In this document: piece by piece, positions 14,825-21,873 of the stretch
How the letters are laid out: each line of letters begins with the position of its first letter
How positions within the stretch are numbered: the first letter of the stretch is position 1
Source: RGIG7179 sp051893555
GTDB taxonomy: Bacteria > Bacillota > Clostridia > Peptostreptococcales > Anaerovoracaceae
Direction: 5' to 3'
DNA: 26,278 nt
Assembly: GCA_051893555.1 (NCBI GenBank)
Contig: JBJFHL010000085.1
Span: 1 to 26,278 of the forward strand
Notes under the pieces: generated by a model
Seen by the model: the letters and a program-made list of their open reading frames with translations, nothing else
What the model was told of the DNA's origin: nothing
Database searches by the model: none
Made by a program: the position numbers and the translations under genes

Positions 14825-15145
14825 ATGACATTACTTACGACAATTTTTGCTGCAATTATCTGCACGATCATCTGGTATAAATACTCTCCGGAGAGTCAGA
14901 TGAAAGTGGGCATCCTCTGCTGGATGTACTGGGGTGCATCCCTTATGTGGCTCATCGATGCGGTATTCGAATACGTAGAACTGCACGAGGAATTTTTCAC
15001 ACCTGCACCGGTGGACATGCTGAATGACTTTTATCTGGGTCTGTCCGTCGTGGCGCTGGGACTGATCATCTGGCTGGTGATCCTGCTTTATAAGGATCCG
15101 AAGGGTGTGGTGAAGGCAGCACTGTTTCAGAAGAAAGCAGAATAA
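14825..15145 (+). CDS. Small membrane protein of unknown function, partner of the preceding gene
   Basis: A 106-residue protein with three predicted membrane segments (about 3-19, 30-47 and 66-90). Between the second and third is an acidic, aromatic loop (FEYVELHEEFFTPAPVDMLNDFY); a positively charged C-terminus would face the cytoplasm. I do not recognise the family. The start follows GGAGCG at 12 bases' distance, a weak site, which together with the 42-bp gap suggests translation coupled to the previous gene. A terminator follows 60 bp after the stop. Confidence 0.7.
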   Translation: MTLLTTIFAAIICTIIWYKYSPESQMKVGILCWMYWGASLMWLIDAVFEYVELHEEFFTPAPVDMLNDFYLGLSVVALGLIIWLVILLYKDPKGVVKAALFQKKAE

Positions 15146-15205
15146 CTGCTTCCCGTGGGTGGCCGCTGGCAAATGAATGGAATACCTCACGTTATTTCTT
15201 AACGC

Positions 15206-15242
15206 AAAAAACCGACATGATGCAGATACATGCCGGTTTTTT
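15206..15242 (+). terminator. Intrinsic terminator after the membrane protein pair
   Basis: AAAAAACCGACATG (15206-15219) pairs with CATGCCGGTTTTTT (15229-15242) with one mismatch. The A-run and T-run make it able to work in both directions. Confidence 0.75.
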
Positions 15243-15261
15243 ATTGCAGAGATGCAGAAGT

Positions 15262-15299
15262 GTTTCACAGATGCAACGGAATTGTCCGCAAAACGCAAC
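15262..15299. promoter_or_regulatory. Candidate enhancer sites of the alcohol dehydrogenase promoter
   Basis: GTTTC-ACAGAT-GCAAC (15262-15277) has one mismatch to GTTGC-N6-GCAAC. A second right half GCAAC lies at 15295-15299, 22 bp on. The first site is about 150 bp upstream of the -24 element at 15420. Confidence 0.55.
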
Positions 15300-15419
15300 A
15301 TACACGGACCGAATTGAACAAATGAAAAAAAGTCCGGCAGCGTAAATAAGGATCAGAATTATGGAGAAATGGCGGAATTTCAAGGAGTTAAAGGGAAAAT
15401 AACCGGACCGGAACATTTT

Positions 15420-15435
15420 TGGCACGATGCTTGCT
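15420..15435 (+). promoter_or_regulatory. Sigma-54 promoter of the alcohol dehydrogenase gene
   Basis: TGGCACG-ATGC-TTGCT is a full match to the -24/-12 consensus TGGCACG-N4-TTGCW. Transcription would begin near 15447, giving a leader of about 200 nt that contains a terminator-like hairpin at 15597. Confidence 0.85.
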
Positions 15436-15596
15436 TTATATTCATGCAGAAGAAAGCTGTACTGTCAGCAGGTTATAATCCACATCATTTTTACCTGTAC
15501 ATACCTTTCACGACTTACGCGATCTGCAGGCAGCGCAGCCATCTTTCACACCATTTTCCATAATTCTATTTCCACTTCTCCTTACATAGTGGGATG

Positions 15597-15624
15597 CCGG
15601 GGTGCGAAACCCCGGTGTTTTTTT
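15597..15624 (+). terminator. Terminator-like hairpin in the alcohol dehydrogenase leader
   Basis: CCGGGGT (15597-15603), loop GCGAA, ACCCCGG (15609-15615), then TG and seven T residues (to 15624). It lies after the sigma-54 promoter and 22 bp before the start codon, so it would end most transcripts unless it is bypassed, or it marks the 3' end of a small RNA of about 175 nt. I saw no clear competing antiterminator arm. Confidence 0.7.
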
Positions 15625-15646
15625 AAGAAAAGAACGGAGGAAGTCT

Positions 15647-16837
15647 ATGTTTGATTTTCAACTCAGTGTACCGACACAGATTCATTTCGGCAGAGACTGC
15701 GAGCGGCTGGCCGGCGCTCTTATGCGCCCTCTGGCACAGAAAGTTCTGATGATTTACGGCAGTGACCGGATCTTCCGAACCGGACTGGGACAGCGGCTGC
15801 AGGAAAGCCTGGAAGCGGAAGGATGCACCGTGATCTGCCTGGGCGGGGTGAAACCCAATGCGGAAACCGACTGGATCGAAGAAGCACGGCAGCTGGTGCT
15901 GCGGGAGAACATCGAGGGGATCCTGGCGGTAGGCGGCGGCAGCGTGATCGATTCTGCCAAGGCGCTGGCCGCATCTGCGCATTTTCCGGGCACCGTGATG
16001 GAGCTCTATGAAAACCCGGAGATTCAGCCGGAGCACTGTCTGCCGGTGGGTGCGGTGGTGACCATTCCGGCAACTGCCAGCGAATCCAATCCCATGTCCG
16101 TCATCAGCGATTCGGTCACCCATCGCAAAATCGCCAAGCCTATGCCGGCTTCTCAGCCCCGGTTTGCCCTCCTGAATCCGGCACTGACCTTATCCGTACC
16201 GGCCTGGCAGACGGCCAGCGGCGGTTTCGACATTTTCGCCCACGCATTTGAACGGTATTTCGATCTGCGCCGGGAAAGCAGTCTGCTGGATGCCATGACG
16301 GAAGCGGTGATGAAGCAGGTGGTGAATCTGCTGCCGAAGATTCTGGCTGGCATTGAAGACGGGGATACGGCGCAAAATCTGCAGCTCCGGGGGGATCTCA
16401 TGCTGGCAGCCACGGTGGCCCACAACGATATGCTGGGTCCGGGCGGTGATTTTGCCTGCCATGAAATTTCTCACGTCATTACAGAGAAATTCGGTGTGGC
16501 CCATGGCGCAGCCCTGGCCATGATCATTCCGGCATGGTGCCGCCTCATGTGGAAAAAAGCGCCGGAACGGTTTGAACGGTTTTTCCGGGTAATCTGGGCT
16601 GCAGACGGAGAAACTGCGGAGGCTGTGATTCTGGACGGCATTGCAAAGATGGAACGGTTTATCGATGGGATCGGGCTGGCCCGGTGTATCGATACTTCGG
16701 CATCCTCGGAAGAAGAACGGGACCAGATCCTTGGGAACATCGCAGCAGAGGCTGCCGGTCCTGCAGGCAGAATCGGCGGCGGTCTGGCAGAACTCCATCA
16801 GGATCAGATTGCAGAAATCTGTAAAATATTTCTATAG
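15647..16837 (+). CDS. Iron-containing (group III) alcohol dehydrogenase, YqhD/butanol dehydrogenase-like
   Basis: A 396-residue cytoplasmic NAD(P)H-dependent dehydrogenase. GGGSVIDSAKA (96-106) is the cofactor-binding signature. The metal ligands fit Asp195, His199, His272 and His286, with the same spacing as in YqhD. The opening FDFQLSVPTQIHFGRD and LGGVKPNAETDWIEEA also resemble the YqhD/BdhA branch. The start at 15647 follows GGAGG; a longer frame upstream would run through the terminator hairpin. It has its own sigma-54 promoter. With a 4-hydroxybutyryl-CoA dehydratase-like gene at the window end, a semialdehyde/hydroxy-acid oxidoreductase role is possible, but the substrate is not shown by sequence. 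Confidence 0.9.
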   Translation: MFDFQLSVPTQIHFGRDCERLAGALMRPLAQKVLMIYGSDRIFRTGLGQRLQESLEAEGCTVICLGGVKPNAETDWIEEARQLVLRENIEGILAVGGGSVIDSAKALAASAHFPGTVMELYENPEIQPEHCLPVGAVVTIPATASESNPMSVISDSVTHRKIAKPMPASQPRFALLNPALTLSVPAWQTASGGFDIFAHAFERYFDLRRESSLLDAMTEAVMKQVVNLLPKILAGIEDGDTAQNLQLRGDLMLAATVAHNDMLGPGGDFACHEISHVITEKFGVAHGAALAMIIPAWCRLMWKKAPERFERFFRVIWAADGETAEAVILDGIAKMERFIDGIGLARCIDTSASSEEERDQILGNIAAEAAGPAGRIGGGLAELHQDQIAEICKIFL

Positions 16838-16840
16838 CTC

Positions 16841-16877
16841 GTTGCGGGTGCGCAACGGAAACGATTTTTGTTGCAAC
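16841..16877. promoter_or_regulatory. Candidate enhancer sites of the DUF362-MFS operon
   Basis: GTTGC-GGGTGC-GCAAC (16841-16856) is a perfect palindrome beginning 4 bp after the dehydrogenase stop codon. A second compact GTTGCAAC lies at 16870-16877, its right half 21 bp on. The first is about 100 bp upstream of the -24 element. Confidence 0.65.
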
Positions 16878-16908
16878 ATGGAAACGGAGAAAAAATACCT
16901 GTTTTACG

Positions 16909-16935
16909 AAAAAACCGCTTTTTTAGCGGTTTTTT
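16909..16935 (+). terminator. Intrinsic terminator of the alcohol dehydrogenase gene
   Basis: AAAAAACCGCT (16909-16919), loop TTTTT, AGCGGTTTTTT (16925-16935). It lies between the enhancer sites and the -24 element of the next operon. Confidence 0.8.
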
Positions 16936-16950
16936 CCTTTGAAAAAGGGT

Positions 16951-16966
16951 TGGCACGCTATTTGCT
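16951..16966 (+). promoter_or_regulatory. Sigma-54 promoter of the DUF362-MFS operon
   Basis: TGGCACG-CTAT-TTGCT is a full match to the -24/-12 consensus, 71 bp before the DUF362 start codon. Confidence 0.87.
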
Positions 16967-17036
16967 CTTAGGAATTGGTGTTAAGAAATTATCGATATCT
17001 TTATTGAGGAATATCATAAAAGTGAGGAGGAAGAAA

Positions 17037-18323
17037 ATGAGCAAGAAATCCCTGGTTGCTCTGGCTAAGAGCGACGACATTCAGGCCAATGTGACGAGAG
17101 TCTTCGACCTGATGGGCGGCGTGCAGAACGTGATCCGTAAGGGAACCACTGTGGTACTGAAACCAAATGCAGGCCACGCAGAACCGCCTGAAACTTCCGT
17201 ATGCACCAACCCGGAAGTGGTACGTGCAGTTATCCGCGAAGTGAAGAAAGCAGAACCTAAGAGAATCATCATCGCAGAAGCTGCAGCCATCGGCTGTGAT
17301 ACCCTGGAATGCTTCAAGGTAAGCGGCATTCAGGCGGTTGCAGAAGAAGAAGGCGTAGAACTGATCGATATCAAGAGAGACAAGGACCTGGTAAAGGTTG
17401 CAGTCCGCGGATTCCGTTCCAATATCGACAGCGTAAAACTGCCTAGATTCTTACTGGAAGCAGATCACCTGATCAACCTGCCGATTCTGAAGGCACACGC
17501 TTCCATGGTATTCTCCGGTGCGCTGAAGAATATCAAGGGTGTGGTACAGGATAAGGTACACATGGATATGCATAAGCAGAATCTGACCATGGCTATGATG
17601 GACGTATGGTCCGTATGCCGTGCAGACATCAACATCATGGACGCACACCGTGCAGCATCCGGTTACAGCCCGCACATGCCGGTTCCAATCGAAACTCACA
17701 TGATCCTGGGTTCCAAGGACCCTGTAGCCATCGACCGTGTTGCCTGCGAAGTCACCGGTATCGATACTTCCGCAGTGGATTACTTCAAGGTTGCAGAGGA
17801 AACCGGTCTCGGCAAGTACTCCATGGATGACATCGAAGTGGTGGGTGATTCCATCGAAGACTGCTTCATGAAGATGTGGATCCCGTACATCGGCGACATG
17901 AGCACCAGATGGCCGGAATACGACGTAAGATGTGCAGGCGGCTGCTCCAGCTGTCAGGCACTGCTGGCCATCAACATGGAAGAACTGAAGGCTGTCAACG
18001 CTTACGATGAAAATGCCGGCATGACCGTGGTCATCGGCGGACTCAATGACATTCCGGCAGACATTCCGGATGAAAAGATCGTTCTCCACGGAAACTGCAC
18101 CAAGAAATATCTGAAGCAGCATCCAAATGCTTATCACATCCTGGGGTGCCCTCCGAATGAACCGGCTCTGTATCTGACCATTCAGAGACATGAAACCATC
18201 GACGGAACCGGCGATCAGGAAGATGAGATCATCCGTCCGTGCATGGCAAGAGACGCACAGGTATGGCATGACTACGTATTCCAGAAATTTGATGAATACA
18301 AGAAGGAAAATCCGGACGCATAA
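17037..18323 (+). CDS. DUF362 domain-containing protein with C-terminal cysteine cluster
   Basis: A 428-residue protein. The DUF362 core covers about 25-280: VVLKPNAG, TNPEVVRAVIREV, RIIIAEAAA, LINLPILKAHASMVFSGALKNIKGVVQDKVHMDMHK, NIMDAHRAASGYSP and ILGSKDPVAIDRVACEVTGID. The tail holds CAGGCSSC (Cys299, 303, 306), Cys354 and Cys371, a possible iron-sulfur or metal site. The DUF362 function is not established; members often carry ferredoxin-like domains. GAGGAGG precedes the ATG at 17037; the frame runs further upstream but crosses the terminator and the sigma-54 promoter. Codon use is strongly biased, suggesting high expression. It heads an operon with the 91-aa protein and the MFS carrier, so an enzymatic role on the carried acid is plausible. 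Confidence 0.85.
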   Translation: MSKKSLVALAKSDDIQANVTRVFDLMGGVQNVIRKGTTVVLKPNAGHAEPPETSVCTNPEVVRAVIREVKKAEPKRIIIAEAAAIGCDTLECFKVSGIQAVAEEEGVELIDIKRDKDLVKVAVRGFRSNIDSVKLPRFLLEADHLINLPILKAHASMVFSGALKNIKGVVQDKVHMDMHKQNLTMAMMDVWSVCRADINIMDAHRAASGYSPHMPVPIETHMILGSKDPVAIDRVACEVTGIDTSAVDYFKVAEETGLGKYSMDDIEVVGDSIEDCFMKMWIPYIGDMSTRWPEYDVRCAGGCSSCQALLAINMEELKAVNAYDENAGMTVVIGGLNDIPADIPDEKIVLHGNCTKKYLKQHPNAYHILGCPPNEPALYLTIQRHETIDGTGDQEDEIIRPCMARDAQVWHDYVFQKFDEYKKENPDA

Positions 18324-18347
18324 GCGGATCGAAGAGGAGGAAGCACA

Positions 18348-18623
18348 ATGGAAGGGTATATCAGGGTCAAAGCCGGAAAGGAATTCTGGGATTTGCTGAA
18401 CATGATATTCACCGATGAATTCATGGCAAAATATACCAACTTTGAAAACTTCGAATACTTTCGCTATTCCAGCGCAGTTATGGTAAACTGGGAAGGGGAG
18501 TATATGATCTATCCGGAAACGGTATTCAACAATTTCATTATCGAAAGTACCCGTTTTCAGACCTGGGATGAAATGGTCATGAAGGCGGCAGACGAACGAT
18601 TCACAAAGACGAGAGAAGAATAA
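18348..18623 (+). CDS. Small hypothetical protein between DUF362 and the MFS carrier
   Basis: A 91-residue soluble protein, rich in aromatic residues (NFENFEYFRYSSAVMVNWEGEYMIYPETVF) and with an acidic/basic helical end. It has no cysteine, no membrane segment and no recognised motif. GAGGAGG lies before the ATG, 24 bp after the DUF362 stop, and the MFS gene starts 19 bp after its own stop, so it belongs to the operon. It could be a small subunit or accessory factor for the DUF362 protein or the transporter; this rests on position only. Confidence 0.7.
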   Translation: MEGYIRVKAGKEFWDLLNMIFTDEFMAKYTNFENFEYFRYSSAVMVNWEGEYMIYPETVFNNFIIESTRFQTWDEMVMKAADERFTKTREE

Positions 18624-18642
18624 TTTTACATGAGGTGTAAAA

Positions 18643-19977
18643 ATGGCTGACAACAAACAGAAATTACAGTCTGAAAATACCAAATCCAACTTTGGTAAAG
18701 GCTGGATGATTATTTTCTACAGCATGATCATGTTCTGGTTCCTGATCGGTTTCTCCATCGATGGACAGAACATCGTCATCGACGTATTCGCAGGTTCCCA
18801 CTGGCAGGAACTGGGCTTCGCAGATCAGACCGCACTCCACGCCAAACTGCTGGAGCTGGCTATGTGGGCTGGCTTCATCGGCGTAATCGCTTACTTCATC
18901 ATCGGAAGAATCTGCACCAAGATCGGCGGAAGAGCCTTATCTTCCATCTTCCTGGTACTGGCAGGCCTGTCCTACATCTACTATGGACGTGCTGATTCCA
19001 TCATGAGCTACTTCATCGGACTGACCCTGGTAACCGTATGCATCAACGGTGCTGCCTACATCGGCGGCGGCAACCTGGTAACCCAGTGGTTCCCGAAGAA
19101 AAAAGGTCTGGCAAACGGTTATACCACCATGGGTCACAACCTGGGTTCCGCACTTTATGTTCCTCTGATTGCATTCCTGATCGGTGCAAGAGGCATGGCA
19201 GGCGGTATGATGGTAACCGGTATTGCTGCCATCATCATCGGTATCGTAGCTTACTTCATCATCCGCAATACCCCACAGGAACTGGGCGTATATCCGGATA
19301 ACGTAACGAAGGAAGTATACGAAAGAGAATATGCAGACATGAGCGAAGGCACCAAGAGCCGCTGGACGGTTTCTTCCCTGCTGAAGACCAAGGAAATGTG
19401 GCTGGTAGCTATCATCGTTGGTATCAACCAGCTGGTAACCACCGGCGTAATGAGCCAGCTGGTTCCAAGAAACATGGAATTCGGATTCTCTCAGGCACAG
19501 GCTGTATCCCTCATGACCGTATGTGCTCTGGTTGGTCTGGTTGGCTCCTTCGGTTTCGGTTTCATCGACCAGAAGCTGGGTGTGAAGACTGCCATCCGAG
19601 GCTACCTGGTATGGTACATGGTTGCTCTGCTGATCAACGTCATCCTGAATAACCAGATCGGCGGCTACATCTGCGTAGCTATGGTTGGTATCGCCATCGG
19701 TGCTGCTGCCAACTTCATGACTTCCCTGCCGGCATCTGTATTCGGCAGACACAACTTTGACCTGGTATATTCCATCTACTTCCCGATCATGGAAATCGTA
19801 CTGATGCTGAACTACATTGTAAACGCCAAGGCTCTGGAACTGACCGGTTCCCTGCGCGGTGCATACGCAGTATTCGTGGTTCTGCTGGCAGTAAACTTCA
19901 TCCTGATTTCCGTACTGGATACCAGAAAGTACAACCTGGACTACAAGAAGGAAGAAGAACTGGCAAAGAACGCTTAA
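18643..19977 (+). CDS. MFS transporter, OFA (oxalate/formate antiporter) type
   Basis: A 444-residue membrane carrier with about 12 helices in two halves joined by a cytoplasmic loop near 220-245. Family cues are the N-terminal WMIIFYSMIMFWFLIGF, the first-half AYIGGGNLVTQWFPKKKGLANGYTTMGHNLGSALYVPL, matching the OFA pattern of a WFxxKxGxAxG loop, and IRNTPQELGVYPDN after helix 6. OFA members move small carboxylates by uniport, symport or exchange. In this operon it probably imports the acid degraded by the sigma-54 regulon, or exchanges it for a product. A bidirectional terminator follows. Codon use is as biased as in the DUF362 gene. Confidence 0.87.
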   Translation: MADNKQKLQSENTKSNFGKGWMIIFYSMIMFWFLIGFSIDGQNIVIDVFAGSHWQELGFADQTALHAKLLELAMWAGFIGVIAYFIIGRICTKIGGRALSSIFLVLAGLSYIYYGRADSIMSYFIGLTLVTVCINGAAYIGGGNLVTQWFPKKKGLANGYTTMGHNLGSALYVPLIAFLIGARGMAGGMMVTGIAAIIIGIVAYFIIRNTPQELGVYPDNVTKEVYEREYADMSEGTKSRWTVSSLLKTKEMWLVAIIVGINQLVTTGVMSQLVPRNMEFGFSQAQAVSLMTVCALVGLVGSFGFGFIDQKLGVKTAIRGYLVWYMVALLINVILNNQIGGYICVAMVGIAIGAAANFMTSLPASVFGRHNFDLVYSIYFPIMEIVLMLNYIVNAKALELTGSLRGAYAVFVVLLAVNFILISVLDTRKYNLDYKKEEELAKNA

Positions 19978-20042
19978 TTCCACTTTCATCTGCCTGCAAG
20001 CAGAGGCAGATAAATATGAAATCATACATAAGACCAAAACCA

Positions 20043-20070
20043 GAAAGGGCTGCCTGCGGGCAGCCCTTTC
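20043..20070. terminator. Bidirectional terminator between convergent genes
   Basis: GAAAGGGCTGCC (20043-20054) and GGCAGCCCTTTC (20059-20070) form a perfect 12-bp stem around TGCG. It lies between the MFS gene (plus) and the activator gene (minus) and can serve both; the T-run is short. Confidence 0.75.
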
Positions 20071-20093
20071 AAATTATATCTTATTTCATTGTC

Positions 20094-21638
20094 TTATTTC
20101 TGTGCCGGCGGATAGTCTATGCCGTACTGATGAATCTTTCGTGAGATGGTGGAAGCATTGACCCCCAGCTTGGCGCCGGCTTCCCGGAGGGAGCGGGAGG
20201 TGCTGAGGACATTTTCAATCAGCTTCTTTTCATAATGCTCTACCGATTCCAGAAGTGTCTGTCCGGTTACGATGCCGCCGTCTTCCTCCTGGGAAAAGTC
20301 CAGAATACCCAGAAGCATGTTTTCGTCGATTTCGGCATTTCCCTGGGAACAGATGGTCAGGTACTCAATGACGTTTTCCAGTTCCCGGACATTTCCGGGC
20401 CAGTTATACATCATGAAGATCTCCATGTGCTTTTCATTGAGATTCAGATAACGGTTATGCTTCTTTCCGTATAATTCGACGAAATGACTGCAGATCTGCC
20501 GGATATCTTCCTTTCTTTCCCGAAGAGGCGGGATATGAATCGGGATGACATTGAGCCGGTAGTACAGATCCTGGCGGAAGGTTCCTTCTGCAATTTTCTT
20601 TTTCAGATCGTTGTTGGTGGCAGCAATAAAGCGGATATCCAGAGGAATTGGTTTCGTTCCGCCGACCTTGGTGATTTCCCGGTTCTGGATGGCTCGGAGC
20701 AGCTTGACCTGCAGATCCATCGGCATGTCGCCGATTTCATCCATCAGAAGGGTGCCGCCGTTGGCCATTTCGAAAAGGCCCTGTTTCCCGGATGCATTGG
20801 CACCGGAAAAAGCTCCTTTCTCATAGCCGAACAGTTCGGATTCCAGAAGATTTAAAGGAATGGAGGCGCAGTTTACCTTGATGAACGGCTTGGTACTTCG
20901 GTTGCTCATCCGGTAGATTTCATCCGCAATGATTTCCTTTCCTACGCCGGATTCGCCGGTGATGAGGACAGTAGCATCTGTTGGCGCCGCCTGCTGCAGC
21001 GTCCCCCATATTTTTCGGATTGCCGGAGAATTTCCGATCAGCTTGGTGGACTGCATGGCAGGTGCATCGGCATCCGGCAGCATCTTTATCTTTTCTTCCG
21101 TTTCTTTCAGTGCATTGGCCTCTGCCAGGAACCGGTCGAAGTCGTCCTGCAGTGCACGCAGGGAAAGAATCGGACGGCTGCTTGCCACAACCTGTTTCAG
21201 GTTCCCGTAATCGTCGAAAATCGGAACGCCGATCACATAGCCGGTCTGCGGCGGATTGGCCACCATCACGTTGGCAAGCCGGAAGACCTTTTTCCTGGAT
21301 TCCAGTACGTCAAGAACGGCACCGCCGGTAAATATTTTTCCTTCGGAGACGATGTCGCTGACCTTTCGCCCCAGGATCAGCTCCGGATCAATGCCTGTAT
21401 TGACCGCGTAGTTTGGGTTGGTGTAGATGACCCGGCTTTCCTTATCGGTGATAAGGATACTGTCGTCGAGGGAATTGACAACCGCTTTGAAATCGATGTC
21501 GTCAATCAGAAACGCAGATAAATCGTCCAGGATCTCGTGGAGCAGATGTTCTGCAGCCTTTGGGTCCTCATAGCTTTTCGTTTCCAGTGCATGGTTGATT
21601 TTCTTTGAAACATTTTCGATGGTTAGATTCTGATCCAC
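20094..21638 (-). CDS. Sigma-54-dependent transcriptional activator, PAS-AAA+-Fis
   Basis: A 514-residue enhancer-binding protein. A helical N-terminus (1-45) precedes a PAS sensor domain (about 50-160: NSLDDSILITDKESRVIYTNPNYAVNTGIDPELILGRKVSDIV). The AAA+ domain follows, with Walker A GESGVGKE (228-235), the sigma-54 contact loop GAFSGA (275-280), Walker B LLMDE (297-301) and the WPGNVREL motif (413-420). A Fis-type HTH closes the protein (483-505). The contact loop has Ser for the usual Thr of GAFTGA. The start is a GTG after AAAGGAGGG; a longer frame exists but would run through the divergent sigma-54 promoter. It is transcribed away from the BKACE gene and probably controls all the -24/-12 promoters around it. 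The PAS domain probably senses a pathway acid or acyl-CoA. Confidence 0.93.
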   Translation of the reverse strand: MDQNLTIENVSKKINHALETKSYEDPKAAEHLLHEILDDLSAFLIDDIDFKAVVNSLDDSILITDKESRVIYTNPNYAVNTGIDPELILGRKVSDIVSEGKIFTGGAVLDVLESRKKVFRLANVMVANPPQTGYVIGVPIFDDYGNLKQVVASSRPILSLRALQDDFDRFLAEANALKETEEKIKMLPDADAPAMQSTKLIGNSPAIRKIWGTLQQAAPTDATVLITGESGVGKEIIADEIYRMSNRSTKPFIKVNCASIPLNLLESELFGYEKGAFSGANASGKQGLFEMANGGTLLMDEIGDMPMDLQVKLLRAIQNREITKVGGTKPIPLDIRFIAATNNDLKKKIAEGTFRQDLYYRLNVIPIHIPPLRERKEDIRQICSHFVELYGKKHNRYLNLNEKHMEIFMMYNWPGNVRELENVIEYLTICSQGNAEIDENMLLGILDFSQEEDGGIVTGQTLLESVEHYEKKLIENVLSTSRSLREAGAKLGVNASTISRKIHQYGIDYPPAQK

Positions 21639-21669
21639 GGTAGCCCTCCTTTGTTTCAATCTTGTTATC

Positions 21670-21698
21670 AGTATAACAAATCCTTTGGAAAATGAAAA
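21670..21698 (-). promoter_or_regulatory. Promoter of the sigma-54 activator gene
   Basis: On the minus strand, TATACT (21675-21670) is a good -10, with a weak -35 TTTTCA (21698-21693) at 17 bp. A perfect inverted repeat TTGTTAT/ATAACAA (21662-21668 and 21673-21679) overlaps the -10. The enhancer palindrome at 21706 sits 8 bp upstream of the -35, so autoregulation is likely. Confidence 0.5.
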
Positions 21699-21705
21699 GA
21701 GTTTC

Positions 21706-21740
21706 GTTGCCAAACAGCAACAAAATTCTTGCAATGCAAC
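21706..21740. promoter_or_regulatory. Candidate enhancer sites of the BKACE gene
   Basis: GTTGC-CAAACA-GCAAC (21706-21721) is a perfect palindrome. A second right half GCAAC lies at 21736-21740, 19 bp on. The full site is about 90 bp upstream of the -24 element at 21804. Confidence 0.65.
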
Positions 21741-21803
21741 AGGAAGGACAATCGCTTTGATGGTATCATAAGCATTTTCAATGTTTCGAAGGAGATGGGC
21801 CGT

Positions 21804-21819
21804 TGGCACAGTGCTTGCT
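21804..21819 (+). promoter_or_regulatory. Sigma-54 promoter of the BKACE gene
   Basis: TGGCACA-GTGC-TTGCT matches the -24/-12 consensus with one change at the seventh position. It lies 54 bp before the start codon. Confidence 0.85.
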
Positions 21820-21873
21820 ATATATAATGCCGAATGAAAAAATGTTCCATGCAAATGAAAAGAGGGAGATAAG

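Noticed and set aside
17451..18689. Long minus-strand frame over the DUF362 gene (412 codons)
   Set aside because: It arises from biased codon use of the plus-strand gene; no ribosome site or family motif is seen.
18937..20037. Long minus-strand frame over the MFS gene (366 codons)
   Set aside because: Same cause; it is polar and lacks recognisable domains, whereas the plus frame is a full 12-helix carrier.
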